Below, piece after piece: positions 9,977 to 22,870 of a DNA stretch of 64,000 bases. Position 1 is the first letter of the stretch, and each line of letters opens with the position of its first letter. Under the pieces are notes generated by a model. The model made no database searches and had not been told where the DNA came from. It saw only the letters and a program-made list of their open reading frames with translations. The stretch comes from Argyresthia goedartella. Its lineage: Eukaryota; Arthropoda; Insecta; Lepidoptera; Argyresthiidae. Location of the stretch: assembly GCA_949825045.1 (NCBI GenBank), contig OX463809.1, forward strand, positions 7,405,501-7,469,500, written 5' to 3'. The translations under genes were made by a program, and so were the position numbers.

Positions 9977-11274
9977 GTGAGTATTTTCACAGCCATTTGT
10001 TTGCTTTATTTTTGGATGTTTTCAGGATACCTAAGAACTTATAATTTAACTGGAACTTTAAGTAGATCTTATATCTTTCCAGTTTTTACCATAAAGGCGT
10101 TGGTCTTAAGTTATTATTAGGGAGTTTAGTGACATAATAAAATAAAGTAAAACAGTTTTTGTGGGACCCATTTTTCAGTTTGGTGTATTTTTTGACATAG
10201 ACAGAATAATATAGAGGTTTTGACTTACCTTTACTTAGAGTTACATATGTCGATAACTCTATACAGGAAGATGATAAACAAATAATTTCATTAACAATTT
10301 CATTGGAGCGAGATGAAATTGAATAAAAAGACGAACGTACTTAAGACGTATAGGTAGTAAATTATGCCAAAGAAGTGTATTGTAATATTAATCTATTGTG
10401 GTATGTACATTTTTCAATTCAAATCCTTAACTTAACTATGTATATGGATTTGAACTTGCTAAAGGGTTAGTTGATTTTAAGAATTTACAAATTATGCAAA
10501 AAAAAACCTAATTATTTGTTTAATGGCGTCTAACTCACAAGTTCTTTATATGTATATATCACCATACAATTATCAGAACCATTCGAATATAAACTAACGT
10601 GTAACTAGTTTGTAAACCATTGACAAATTGTAAACCAGACCGACAGGGTTTAGAATTTACGTTTCGTTTGTTTTTACATGTCAACCTAACACGAAGACTA
10701 TCCGGTTGCTTCGCTGCGCTCTCCCCCTCTATTATTCACCTAAGCTACCGCAGTGTGCCCTGGTATTTCGTTTGCAGTTCAAGTTCAAACCAGTTCTCAA
10801 TTTAACGTTTTTTTATATACTAACGCGTCATATCGTAAGCAGTACGGTACAGTTTACAATTTATCGATTGTTTGTAAACTAACGAGAGAAAAAATGTTAG
10901 ATTATAAACTAACGGTTTTGACAATCTTACGTTGAACATATACACTTATGAATGAATTAACCACATAAATGAAACCTCATTACGTTATCTAATACAAGTT
11001 ATTCAGTTTACAGATAGTTCCTGGGGATTTGTTTTATCTTAGAGATAGCAAGCGGAATCTGCACTTGTCAATTAATGTGATTAATCATTTGTGGTTCTTG
11101 ATCTTGAGAGGGACTTACTTTGATCGAGGCGGAATGTTAGATTCAAGTATCGTTTTAAATCTAACATTCCTTTGTCATACGGAAGTTATACCGACACCTA
11201 CGGTCTTACTACAAATACATATTGAACGTAGTCTAGCGGTGTCTGACCCTAAACTTCGAACGCAATACTATCAA
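9977..11274 (+). other. Start of long aquaporin intron; MITE-1 fragment and a hairpin inside
   Basis: No exon seen. A MITE-1 fragment lies at about 10668-10775 (ACATGTCAACCTAACACGAA and CACCTAAGCTACCGCAGT match the other copies), within sequence that repeats GTAAACTAACG. A perfect hairpin (arms 11131-11143 and 11158-11170, 14-base loop) stands at 11.15 kb. Confidence 0.45.
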
Positions 11275-11530
11275 CAGCAACATAGCGCCACGCCTTTTCC
11301 CATACGGGGCGGCAGAGGCACAATTGCGCCCACTTTGAGCCAGTTATTCAATACTCCATTTTGTTGGCAGGGGGCTAGCCCATCGCTGCAGCTATGGAGT
11401 AGTAAAGGTTTCCTCACAACGTCCGTATAATGTACTTAAGATAATCTAATTATCTCATTGGTACATGGTCAGGAGTCGAACCTGCATCTCCTGCGTGAGA
11501 AGCAAGCATAAACCCATTAGACCACGGAGC
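11275..11530 (-). repeat. SINE C copy 2 (body type B)
   Basis: The minus-strand tRNA-like head (GGTCTAATGGGTTTATGCTT, B-box-like GGTTCGACTCC) and the ATCTTAAGTACATT block are as in copy 1. The body then switches to a different sequence, with CCATAGCTGCAGCGATGGGC and CCCGTATGGGAAAAGGCG blocks. Body type B also occurs at 26680-26912 and 48957-49228. Confidence 0.75.
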
Positions 11531-12724
11531 AATACTACCAAATATAATTAATAATTTATTTATTTCACACAAATAACATAGGTACCTACAGAATCAAAAT
11601 AAAAAACAATAGTGTCAAAATAAGTCTAACTTTTTGTAGTAAGACGGCTTAAGTTTATCCAAAACGCTAAACTTCGATGCTTAAAACTGTTTGAAGCTTC
11701 AGTGCTGACTGTACTGGCACGTGAGTCACGTGACGTGACGTGACGTGATAGTGTCAACCACGATCGACCATGCCGTGATTATGTTCTTCATAATTAATTA
11801 TAACTTACACCATTTTCAGACAAGTATTTCTTTAACACCACTACCTATCGCATTAAATGCATCGCAAAAGTAATATATAAAGATAAATAATTTATATACT
11901 TACAGAAATGTCGAAATGTTCATACCAAGAAGTTAAAAATAAAATAAAAAATTGCTTTATATACATATATACTTAGCAATTGTCGTTTTTTGCATCTTCT
12001 CAAACATAACTAAACCATACATAATGATGTAGAAATAAAACTCGTGGTTTCAATAAAGAAAACAAAACGCTATTCTGGAAGTCCTCCGGTCCAAACTAGT
12101 CGGTACAGCGTCACAGCAAGAGCATTACAGCAGTATTTAATTGGTTTATCATCTTCATACAAATGACTCTTCAAATAAAAGTCGCGCCGAGACAATAACA
12201 CTCTGCACACATTATTATCAGCGTAAACATTAATAAGAGATTACAGTAGGCTACTGGACAAGGGCCATATCTATTTCTGTTATTTTTTCAGAATCATCGC
12301 CGGGGTTTTCAGTTTCGTAGACTTTCTTGCGACATATACAAGTTCTTTAAATAAACATGATATACACAACTGGGACATTGACAGTCACGCTCTAAATCTG
12401 GTCGACTACTGCATTAATTATGATGAGGATTTTCACGCTTAATCGCGCACCGTTTCGGATTTTGGTAGATGCCTATTAAAATAACAAAAACTATTTTTAA
12501 TAGGTTATTTAACTTGTGATTGATTCAGGCTCAAACAACATGTACTATTTAAAATATCTTATCAATGATGATAGTGAAGATGGGCACTTTAATCCTGTAA
12601 GCGTTTTTTTACCGCCCTAGTACCGAGGCCTGAAAAACATAGCCACATTCATCTCTTTCTGTGTTTCTGCAGTGTCGTGCGTGTTAAAAGTCAACTTTGA
12701 CATTATTTAAATTCACAGTTCGCT
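11531..12724. other. Intronic sequence, no gene seen
   Basis: AT-rich. The only local feature is a short run of CACGTG/ACGTG units at about 11720-11750 (overlapping E-box-like motifs made by a GTGAC tandem). Nothing else supported. Confidence 0.45.
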
Positions 12725-12769
12725 ATGGCAGCTTCGAAGATCGCCATCAAGTTGGAATTGCAAGGCCTG
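12725..12769 (+). CDS. Candidate short coding exon, unidentified
   Basis: An ATG at 12725 opens 15 codons (MAASKIAIKLELQGL), richer in G and C at third positions than its surroundings, ending exactly at a donor-like GGTAAGA. A TTCACAG acceptor-like site lies just upstream (ends about 12719), so it could also be internal. The phase is 0, so it cannot be an in-frame alternative start for the aquaporin exon at 45221. I do not recognise the peptide. Chance is quite possible. Confidence 0.2.
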
Positions 12770-15023
12770 GTAAGATCCGCACGATGGGTCAACAATTTTA
12801 TTGCAAATTAATGGGCATCTGAAATAAATATAAATAAATAAATTGGGGTGTGTATGAAACTAGGCTTGTTTTCAGCGGATGTGGACTTTGGCCCCTTATA
12901 ATACATTTTGTTGACTTACTGTTTCATTCTCTATAGGCGGCATTTTTGTCAAGACCTAAGGCTCGTGGAGTCGGATACTATAACCCATACGCCGAACGGT
13001 CAAATCATATCTTTCATTATGTTTGGCAACATCAAGTCATTGTCCGAATCAATCATCATTCATGTATTCACGTATGTACCTATATGTAGGTATTTGTATG
13101 GTCTCATTAATTATGGAGGACATATTAGTTTGCATGAACTACAAGGTGATGTTGTCAGTACCTAAGACAATTTTCGTAATAAACGAGGCATGCTATTTCA
13201 ACAATCAACTAATAGTTTCAAGCATGATACCTACTGGACGCTTTTAATAAATAGTTTCGAATATAAATTGACTTGAATGTACTAGTGGTGCTTATGGAGT
13301 CGACTCCACACACTCTACATTGGTAAACATTAACATCGGGACACCGTGTAACACTTGGTTGCAGCAACTATCTTTAAATTTTAAAGCCACGCTAATGGGC
13401 GTTACGCTAAGATGTGTGAACTGTCATGAAGATTAAGTACTCAGAAATAAGAACCATGTTTTATCAAAACAACAACTTTTTCTGGTTCTGACACGTCATT
13501 AGCCTTTTTCGGGGCTTTAAAAGTTAAAGATCGTTTCTGCATAGTCAAGTGAGCAGTGGATTATTATTTCTTAGTTACAAATAACAAACATATTTAAAAG
13601 GGAATATAAAATTATACAGAATAAGTAACATAAAATGACCTGTTTATAAGAATCAAGTAATACCCTATTTAATACCGCTTTAGATGCATGCACAGATGAT
13701 GGTATGAAGTCCGTACAGTCAGGCTACTAAGGAAATGTTAGACAATAGTGAAATAAATAACAGACATCTATATATAACTTTATTGTAATGGGGTAACATA
13801 CCAACAAGCATGCAAGTATGCAATATCGTTGGTTTTATTATTATGGTGTTTCGGATTGTTTGTCGTAATAGTTTTGAGTAAATTGATATGAGATCCCGAT
13901 AGATCTGAAACCTTATTGTACCTATGTATAATGTATGATTTTTTATAGTTATTTATAACAAAAAAATAAACTGTAAACTTTAAAGTTAGCTAAGTGAGTT
14001 GCGATCAGCCAGTTGATTGTTACCTAAAAGAGGGCTACAGTGGGACTAGTAAGACAATTTCTGCCCAAACTTAACGCTCCTATGGTGTTCTCCAGACATT
14101 AATACGCTGTTCTCCAGACCTTAGTAAGCTGTTCTGCAAACCTCAAACGATGTTCTCACGGCCTCAATATGCAGTTTTCCAGGCCTCAATACGCTATTCT
14201 CCAAGCCTCGGCTAATACCGGCTATCATTGCAGAGACAGAGACCGCGTTGAAGGTGGGTCCTGAAACCGGAGAAGAGAACACCCCGCCCACTGAACGAAC
14301 CTGTCTAGAGGGTAAGACGCATGGCATGGTACCTACTACCTACCACATGCACTTGGGCTTGGACTGAATGTATTGCACCATAGTATTATACCTATGCGTC
14401 TCATTTTGGGTTTCCTCATATTTCAGGACATTTGGGTGCTGTGGGGGGAAAACCTCGTATTCAATGTACCAACTTTTTTGGCCGACTGCAGCGGGAAAGA
14501 GGAGGGTTTTGTGTTTGTCCGTTTGAACTGTATGTATATTTGTCTGCTTCTGTGTTCCCTCGTTAGTCGTAACTACTCAACGGCTGAACCTGTTTTGATA
14601 AATGATACGCCATTAGATTCGTCTAGATGGCGCGAGTGTCACCGGGTGCATAAAATAAAATGGCGGATTTTATGAGCCTTAATGTGCGGGCTAAAAAACC
14701 TTTTCTCAAGACCCTCGACTGGGGTATCAAATGATAGGGCTTTAAAAGGCGGGTACGGAAATGTGTAGAATTTTTTCACAAGATATTAATTAACCTAAGC
14801 ATTAACAGATTTTTCGTAATTTGTACTTAAAACAGGAAATGAATGACGCAATTAACAAAAATAAAGAACCCGACTGGGGTACACTAAATAGCACAAAACA
14901 AGCAGATAAACGTTATTATCGAGATTCGATTACATTACTTATTATATTTATTATTAAAATCAAATCAAATACAGTGGATTCCACTTTATCTAAAAAAAAT
15001 GTCGGGGAATTGATGTCGACAGC
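12770..15023. other. No gene seen
   Basis: AT-rich sequence. At about 14090-14210 there is an imperfect short-period repeat built on TTCTCCAGACCT-like units (ctGTTCTCC/cctcaataCGC), probably a decayed minisatellite. No coding support. Confidence 0.4.
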
Positions 15024-15335
15024 AGCATGCTTGCATGGTATATTATCTTACTGGGTATGGCATGCTGGCATGGTATATTATCTTACTGGGTATGGCATGC
15101 TGGCATGGTATATTATCTAACTGGGTATGGCATGCTGACATGGTATATTATCTTACTGGGTATGGCATGCTGGCATGGTATATTATCTTACTGGGTATGG
15201 CATGCTGGCATGGTATATTATCTTACTGGGTATGGCATGCTGGCATGGTATATTATCTTACTGGGTATGGCATGCTGGCATGGTATATTATCTAACTGGG
15301 TATGGCATGCTTGCATGGTAAATTATCGCATGCTA
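15024..15335. repeat. 35-bp satellite array, about 8.8 copies
   Basis: Unit starts fall at 15051, 15086, 15121, 15156, 15191, 15226, 15261 and 15296, an exact 35-bp period. Each unit carries CTGGGTATGG, the palindrome GCATGC, GGCATGG and TATATTATCT. Copies differ at only a few bases (last T/A of the unit, G/A in one GCTGGCATGG), while the edge copies diverge more. 35 is not a multiple of three, which is why all three frames stay open: the open frames are artefacts of the array. Confidence 0.95.
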
Positions 15336-16119
15336 AGCGCGACTATTTCGAACGCGAATTAACACTAAACCCGAGTTAACTCTGATAACTCCATACTTTC
15401 CGTGTTACTAGAAAAAATATTAATTATAGTTTAACCTCAAAATATACCTCAAATAATTTTTGACTTTAAACAAGTGTTGAACAGGAGTTTCTTTTTTTTG
15501 TGGTGTTACGGTTAACGCCGATCTGTCATGTATAAAATATCTTCTACTTGTGTTATCTTGTCTTACCTTTTATAAGTGTTTTCAGTTTTAGGACTTGGAT
15601 TGTAGTGCTTGGCTGACGTTGGGTTTTAGTATCACATAACATTCCCAAGTTAGGCCCGTTTGATGATATATATACGCAGATAGCAAGATAGCAATAATCT
15701 CGGGTCTTTTCTTGACATGCCATACAAATGTTCTATGGAACGTCAAAGTTCACTCGAGTTTACTGTAAAATCGCGATCCATCTGTCAGGCCTCATCTTCT
15801 TCAATTTGCTTGCAACTCAAAGGGAAATATGAATGTGAATGTCCTGATTTAAAGTGATCGTTTTTAATTTAAGATCTCCCGGGTCTCATTTCTTATGATT
15901 GAAAGACATATTTTATTACTGTACGTTAGTTTTATTACAGGAATGGAACACTAAAAAAACGTACTACTTTTTATTTTATTTTGTGAAATTTAAGGCTATG
16001 TACAGAAACTTATTTGAATATTTCGGGTAACGGATGTCTTATTTTTTATTTTAATAATTTTTAAATAACATCACTCGGTTGTTTCCGATTTTTATTATTA
16101 AGTGGTCCGACCGATTTCG
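15336..16119. other. No gene; repeat H fragment near the end
   Basis: 15960-16065 matches 32640-32720 (GTACTACTTTTTATTTTATT and TTTGAATATTTCGGGTAA blocks), a piece of repeat H. The rest shows nothing identifiable. Confidence 0.5.
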
Positions 16120-19100
16120 GTCACGGCGACCGCTTCATGAGCTTTGAATTCGCTCTTGTGTTCGCATGTGGCTTGTGTAGCCAATCTTCCTTGTGAAGAT
16201 CCTCGCGCATTGCGGGCATGTGAGCACAATATTAATATAATTATATATATATTATATAATATACTGAGTCAGCGCAGGGTCGGGTTGTTAACTCATCGCG
16301 CTTGGTGCCGAACTCGGCGCACCGGTGAATTTCAAAGTCACGGACTTTGGTTTTAACCAAAGCCCTCCACTCGGGTCTGAGGGCGGCTTGCTTCTCTCAC
16401 TGGGAAGGCTCTATTGCGCACCTCTTCATATGCCGTTTCAGCACATCTTTGATGAGATCTTTATCAGATATCACTTATCTTTATGCCATGTGAACAGAAG
16501 ACCTTGGTATCCAGCTTGCCGGATGCTGCAGCTGCAGTTCCGATCCTGCTGTTGGTCTCTGAATCAAGGTCGCACTTGGATGTTAAAGTGTACCCCTGGT
16601 AGCGAACTTATCGACCTGCTTCAGCTCGTCCTCGCCAAGTTTGATGTTCAGCGGCTCGTGACAGTCGATATCTAGAGACATCACCTTCGTATTTTTTTGA
16701 CGCTGATCTTCAGGCCGAATTTACGGCAAGACATGTCGAGATCGGACATGAGGTGTTGCAGGCTTTCTGGAAATCTGTCACAAAGTATAGGTCAACCGTG
16801 TAGATGATCTCAGTGACCACCGCGAGTGAGACTTTTGTGCGGGCTTTTAGTCTAGCCACGTTAAAATGACTGCCATCGGTGCGGAAACGGTTGCGGACAC
16901 CTTCTGGAGATGCTTGTATAACCTACCTGACTACGACCGCAAAGTACAACGCGAACAATGTAGGCAAGAGAACGCAGCCTTGTTTGACCCCACAGGTAAC
17001 GAGGAAAAACTCTGATTGTTCATCGTTGATAGCAACTCAGCACCGCATGTCATCCTGCAGGAGTCTGAGAAGTCTCACAAATCTCTAGCTTTCCGAGCAA
17101 CGTCCAGAGAGCCAAAAGTCCAAAAGCGAAATACCGCGATAGGAACCACAATTGGAACGGTCGCCTTTGCCCTTATATAGAGCCCTGATGTGTGATACTT
17201 TAAAACTAGACGGAACCTGTTCTTTTCTCTAATGAGATCAAAATGCTCGCATATTGCCGAATGTAGTTCGATAGGTCGAGTAGATGTGTTCCAGGTCCGG
17301 ACCAGTACCGGTCCACATTCAGCAGAGTGTTGAACTGTTCCGCCCATCGTTTAAGTAGTTCTTCCTTGCTTTTAAGAAGGCCTTCGCCATTTGCAGGCTT
17401 AAGTGGCGCTTTCGCAAGAGTAGTCGTACTTATCAGTTTTCGAACCTCACCGTAGAATTTCCCTAGCTAGTTATTGTCCGCGAGCCATTGCATTTGGCCA
17501 TTTATTCCATTCCATATATTTAGGTCAGCCTTCGCAACTCCAGTTTACTCTGTCTGATCTCCGCAATATCACGTTAGTTTGTCCTGTGCTGCTTGAGGAG
17601 ACGCTGGTGTTTGTCGATTGCCTCCTTAAGAGCTCCATCATTCTCATCAAACTAATCCTCATTCTTACAGACTTTTAGACCCAAGGTAGTTGTGGCGGTG
17701 TCTAAAATATGAGTAGATAGAGTCCCCCAGTCAGCATCAATATCACCGACCTCCGTGTCGGTGTGCGGCAACGCGGTAGCCAACGCTTCGGCATACTTCT
17801 CCCTCGTCCCGAAATGATTTAGCCCGTCCAATTTTAGACTTGGTGGCTTAGTTACGACGGATTTACAAGGACGAGGGAGGCGGAGACGCAGTTTTGCGAC
17901 TACAATCCGATGATCGGTCCAGCAGTGTGCACCGCGCATGACACGGGTGATTTGAACTTGGGCAACATCTTTGTGCCTCACTATAGCATAGTCTATGAGA
18001 TGCCATTGCTTTGATCTTGGGTGCATCCACGTGTTCTTGTGCTTGGTGGGAAGTCGGAAGATAGTGTTCGTGATCGCCAGGTCGAACTGAGCACAAAGAT
18101 TGAGTAGCAGGCGTTGTCGTTCATGCTGCCTACACCGTGTCTGCCTAGGACTTTAGGCCAGGCTGCGAAATCCTGTCCAACCCTGGCATTAAAGTCCCCC
18201 AGTAAAAGGATTTGTGCCCTGGGACGAATGTGCTCGATACAGTGAGACAACTCCTCGTAAAATCGTTCCTTAATGTCATCAGATTTGTCTAGCGTAGGAG
18301 CATAGACACTGATGACATTCAGGTAGTTATTGTCGTAAAGTTGCAGGCGCAAAGTTGTAATACGATCTGAGATATGCACCAGGAACTCTTGCAGATATTT
18401 GATTAGCTGATTCTTGATCGCGAATCCCACCCCAGAAGAAGCAAGGCCTTTCCAGAAGAAAGTGTGTCCGCCACCGTGCTCCACCAGCTCTCCTTCGTCG
18501 GCGAGATGTGTTTTGCTGATAGCAGCCACATCTACTTCATATCGAGAGAGCTCGCGAGCTACAATGGCCGTCTTCTGCTCGGGACAGATGTTCTATTTGC
18601 GATCAACGAGTGTTCTTAAATTCCATGCGCCAAATATGATATCCAGTTTTTATTGGTGTTTTTATATTCGTTTTGTCATTGTTGCGTCGACCACGAAATT
18701 AAGGATGCGGAGGCAGCTGCGGTTACTACCATCCCAATTGGCTGGGGCGAGCAATTTTTAGGGCACCTTTTCTAGCCCTCTCCATGGCTGAGCAAGGAGA
18801 GCAGTGCTATCTTAAGCAGGGCTGCTCTGTCACCCCGAGTGCTGCCGAACCCACTCTGACCCCCAGTTCAGAGCGGAAGCGACCACGGTGATCTGAGGCC
18901 ACCGTGTGCAGGCCTCAGACAAAGCCCGGTCTGCATCAAACCGAACCTCTCCACTTCAGCCCATCGCCACAGGACTTTAAGTCTTCGGAGTCCAATTTGT
19001 GAAGCAGTCATCTACGCAGCCGAGTATTTTTGATGCTGATGCCCTCTCTCGTCCTCATCCCCTGTAGCCCAGTGGAACGGAAACCGCTACGACTGGCGGA

Positions 19101-19440
19101 GGGTTCGGATGCAGTCTCTAACCGGCAGTTACTTCTGACCTCAACTGCCGCCCTAGGCCATCGAAATTGCCTTGCTAACTCGCCGGAATCGCCAGGACTC
19201 GGTGCTTATCAGCGTGAGCTACCTTCACCGTCGAGTTAGACTTGTGCACATGCGGGAGGTGATCGCGTAGAAACCTGTCTGCCGAAGCCTCCAGGTCGCC
19301 TCACCGGGCTTAGCCCACGAGCCGACGTGGTGTACCGGGGTGTGGCTGTCGTGTGCACAACGGCTACTTGGAGCCACCGGTGAGAGTTTGTAGAATACGG
19401 GCCAGTACGATTTGCCTACCCTACGGGTCGGCTGCAACCC
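16120..19440 (-). pseudogene. RTE/BovB-like LINE, full length but decayed
   Basis: Read on the minus strand from about 18640. Apurinic endonuclease domain (17652-18640): GAWNLRTLVD, VDVAAISKTHLADEG, LLLGDFNARVGQD, WHLIDYAIVR, CWTDHRIVVAKL. Reverse transcriptase blocks (about 16480-17350): RALYKGKGDR-like, CGVKQGCVLA near 17000, and a late block resembling [20 protein letters not shown] near 16560. C-terminal zinc-finger-like segment near 16150-16225: LTCPQCARIFTRKIGYTSHM. This domain order is that of the vertebrate/insect RTE family that gave rise to CFDP2. Many frameshifts are present. The endonuclease Glu is Lys and the RT FADD site reads YTVD, so the element is dead. 18640-19440 is its GC-rich 5' part without a recognised domain. 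Confidence 0.85.
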
Positions 19441-19454
19441 CTGCAGCACCCTAC

Positions 19455-19765
19455 TATACTCTGTTTCCGATTATAAAACTAAAAAATTATAATATCAATA
19501 TTTGTTTACGTTTCGACTGACATCTGCGTTATCGGCTGAAAGGAAATTGACACTTGACAGTTTAAAAGAACAGCCAATTTAACGGCGAAGGGAGTTTGAA
19601 CTATCTACGCGTCGAGGACAAATGAAGAGCATAATGTGTTACGGATATTTCAGTAATCCTGTAATATTTTTTGATGGGAATAACGGAATTTGGTTAGGAA
19701 CCCAATTGTCTCGAAATGGTTTTCGCAGTTTGGTACCTTTGATTTTTTCTCACATGGTCCATTAC
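19455..19765 (+). repeat. Repeat I copy
   Basis: Matches 33238-33530 over most of its length: GTTTCCGAT, CGACTGACATCTGCGTTA, GAACAGCCAA, TTAACGGCGAAGGGA, CAAATGAAG and TCTCGAAATGGTTTTC blocks in the same order. It directly follows the RTE 5' end. Non-coding, class unknown. Confidence 0.7.
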
Positions 19766-22079
19766 TTTGATCGTTTGATCTTTTGAATGCTCACAATAAA
19801 TGTTTCCAGGGGTATTATAAATGAATACTGTTTAATGGTCATCAAATTTAAATAAAGGATCGAGGATCAGTATCCCGAGTGGTTTAACTGTTACAAAGTA
19901 AAATCAAGTATGCATGTTGGTTATCCTCTTTCGATTCAATCACTATAAAAACATCAACTCGTTGTCTTTACGCGATAATTTGATAGATTACTGACCTTCC
20001 TTCCAGACCGTTTGTGTACAGTTAATCTCCGATTAGCAAACGAATTATCTCTTGAGGCGTAAACGTCACATTTTATTCTTAGCACAGCCAATCTCAATAG
20101 AGTTTCTGTTGAACCGCATTCGAAATTGTACTCTATACAAACATGTGTTAGACTTAAAGTTGGGCTTAAAGATGGATCGGTAATGTTAGTATGTGTGGAC
20201 GGATGAGTGAAAGGTCCTTTCCGACCGTCAGTAGTCAGCTTGAGAAAGTGTCGGACGGTCGGACCTTTCCCTTCCCTTGATGACGCCGCGCCGATGTTAA
20301 TTGTTTCTTCTTCACTCATTTGGAGTGGCTGGTGACTCGTTGTTTTATTATGTTTTATTATGTTGCATAACACCTTCAGCAATTTAGTCCACACGGAAAA
20401 TTATCGCGTGCTTTATTGTGCTTTTAGAATCTGTTCCCAATCTTGCATTACCATAACGTCCTGATATATCTAAAAAATGCTACATAATTTATATAGATGC
20501 GACATCAAGAAGATGGGCACAGCGTGCAATGGGCGCTGATGGCTTGGGTGGGCTCAGTTTGATGCTGATGATGATGAAAACTTAGTAGTTAAAGGAGTAA
20601 ATCTATGCCTTGTTGGGTTGGGTCACGGATGATCTCATGATGAGTACAATCTCAAAATAGTGGAGGAAGTTGTAGGATGTCGAAATGGCGCAACTCCTAC
20701 ATGGCTAAGAGACAATTTGTGTCAATTGCATCGCAACAGCTTGCCGGACACAGTAACAGAGACGATTTATATTTAGGAATCAAGACTATTCAAGTCACAT
20801 CCTTTAGGTCACAATAGTAGGTGGGTGACAAAAAAGCTACAGAAGTGGTTGGCTACAAGTCTAAGAGCGACACATCAGACTTTAGACAGTCTCTAAATAC
20901 AGTTTAAATCTCAGGTTTAAATACAGTACAACACTGTCAAGTAACGTATTCATGCACGGCAAAGTTATTGCCTGTCAGCCAGGTTCCCACATAACACAGC
21001 CATATTGTGTTTAAATGTGTTTAATTTAAACTCGGCCGTCAAATTCTGGTACGAGTCGCCACCAGAACTATCACAATTTCACAAAGATCATAATATGACG
21101 GAGATAAGTGTGATGCTGGGAACTGATCCTATCTGTGTGCGTAAATTGTTATGACGTGCGTAGGAGCCTCAGTTTATTTAAGTACTTCATTAACAATTGA
21201 AACGAATTGAGAGATAATTCAGAAAGCAATTGAAGTCCAGTTAATTTAGAACTTTGGCGTGTATTGAGATACGGGAGATGATTAAATTGTATGGAAGCCG
21301 AGTGCCGGAAATGGAGTGGCGTGTCTTAGTCGGGAGACTGACCATATGCTTTATATATTATATGTACATCAATTCATGTTTCAGTAAATTCAACGTACTC
21401 TTGTTTAGATTAGTCGGGTCAAATGAGAGTTGCATTTCAAGCACACTCTAAAATCATATCAGATTCTTTTATTCTCTGAATTTGTTTTTCATCACATTAG
21501 GAGCATTCCGACAATATTCATAGAATGCCGACATCATAGGAAAAGTTTGATCCACTCATTTATAAATATCTCGTGGGAGGAGTAAATTGTGGTATAAATG
21601 ATCCTCGTGGAAGTTTCGCGATAAGATCACGTCTCTTAAACAATTGCAAGAAATTCTGTTTTCTGATGATATTTCTGTATTTTCAACAACAAAAGTGATG
21701 CCAAAAGCAATTTGTCGGAACTTTCACGTAAATTAATTAGTTGTATTAGTTAAAGTGTACTTACACTACACCAGATGTTTTACCAAAACCCCATGCGACT
21801 CAGTCGTCCTCTCGGGCTATTACATTATATGTGGCGATGTCAATATTTTAATACGACTATCTTAATCTCTCTTCTACAATGTTTTTTTTTTTTTTATTCC
21901 AAATAACTGCATTGACATTTTTTTATTGAATTATTATTATTATTGACATGTACGATACTATAATTTGTTATGTTTCAATCAGGTTCAAATGGTATATATG
22001 TTATTTGTATGTGTACAACGAATTGGACATAGTCTGTAATGTTGTGCATTAAACTGTATTATAAATAAATAAATAAAAC
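19766..22079. other. No gene seen
   Basis: At 20212-20268 an imperfect inverted repeat combines AAAGGTCC and GACCGTC with GACGGTCGGACCTTT. At 20490-20580 a GAAGATGGGCACAGCG...GATGATGATGA stretch resembles the worn tail of a retroelement. The 146-residue minus-strand frame at 19954-20394 crosses that inverted repeat and has no recognised domain. The other sequence is AT-rich with nothing supported. Confidence 0.4.
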
Positions 22080-22555
22080 CGGTCAAGTGCGAGTCGGACT
22101 CGCGCACCAAGGGTTCCGTACACTCCTCCTCCATGCGTTTCTGAGGAAAAAGTCTTAACAGACGGTGAGACAGACAGACAGACAGACATTTACAGTTTTC
22201 GGATTTTTCCCTTTACTTGTGCTATAAGACCTTCCTTCATTTCAAATTTCATGACCCTAGGCCAACAGGAAGTACCCTATAGGGTACTTCCTGTTGGCGA
22301 GTTCCACGCGAGTCCATACAAATTCAGCAAAATCATGAAATAATATCGCGGTATCTTTTGATTGCGTCGACCTAGAAGTTTAAATTTTGTACAGCTCCAA
22401 GGGACCATAGACCCGAGTAATCGATATTAATTTCAACACGATACCTCCACGCGTTCCTGAGAAAAGGGGTCGTGACAGACGGACAGACAGACGGACAACA
22501 AAGTCATCCTATAAGTGTTCCTTTTTTCCTTTTAAGGTACGGAACCCTAAAAATA
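22080..22555 (+). repeat. Repeat E, near-complete copy with perfect palindrome
   Basis: Opens GGTCAAGTGCGAGTCGGACT, then GGGTTCCGTAC, a GACAGACAGACA run, and near 22476 a second GACAGACGGACAG run. It closes with AAGGTACGGAACCCTAAAAA. The start and end blocks are partly inverted copies. Inside lies a perfect 38-bp palindrome at 22261-22298 with no loop. This family is common in moth and butterfly introns. No coding capacity seen. Confidence 0.7.
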
Positions 22556-22599
22556 AATAAGTAGTAAGTGCCATTCCTTTTTACGCTGGATTCCTAATC

Positions 22600-22870
22600 A
22601 CCCCACTTTGACGGTACTCTGTACTCGGACTTCAAGTTCAAGACCTATTTATTCCTCCCCGGTCGGTATGCGAATGATGTCTATGAATGCACGGAACCAC
22701 AAACCAAACGTCATCTATGTATGTATTTTTGGTTGATTTAAAAGAAAAGCGCTGAATCAGTTTTGTTAAAATTTATATTGAACCATCTCTGAAGTATGAT
22801 CATAATTGACGGAACAATCGCGTAACAAATAAAAAAGGCAAATTGAGAATTTCTTCCCCTTTTGTTAAAG
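22600..22870 (-). repeat. Repeat D copy, inverted
   Basis: Matches 8430-8735 on the opposite strand: GCACGGAACCA, CCAAACGTCATCT, ATGTATTTTTGGTTGATTT, and GAACCATCTCTGAAGTATGA blocks. The palindromic end seen near 8.7 kb is diverged here (ACTTCAAGTTCAAGACC and CCCCGGTCGG). Confidence 0.6.

Noticed and set aside
12725..12769. A third alternative first exon of the aquaporin
   Set aside because: It ends in phase 0, while the exon at 45221 needs phase 1; joining would frameshift the channel.
15027..15362. Open frames of 86-111 codons across the 35-bp array, rich in repeated MLAWYIILLG-like peptide
   Set aside because: The frames exist only because a 35-bp unit without stops cycles through all three frames. 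No start context, splice signal or family supports translation.
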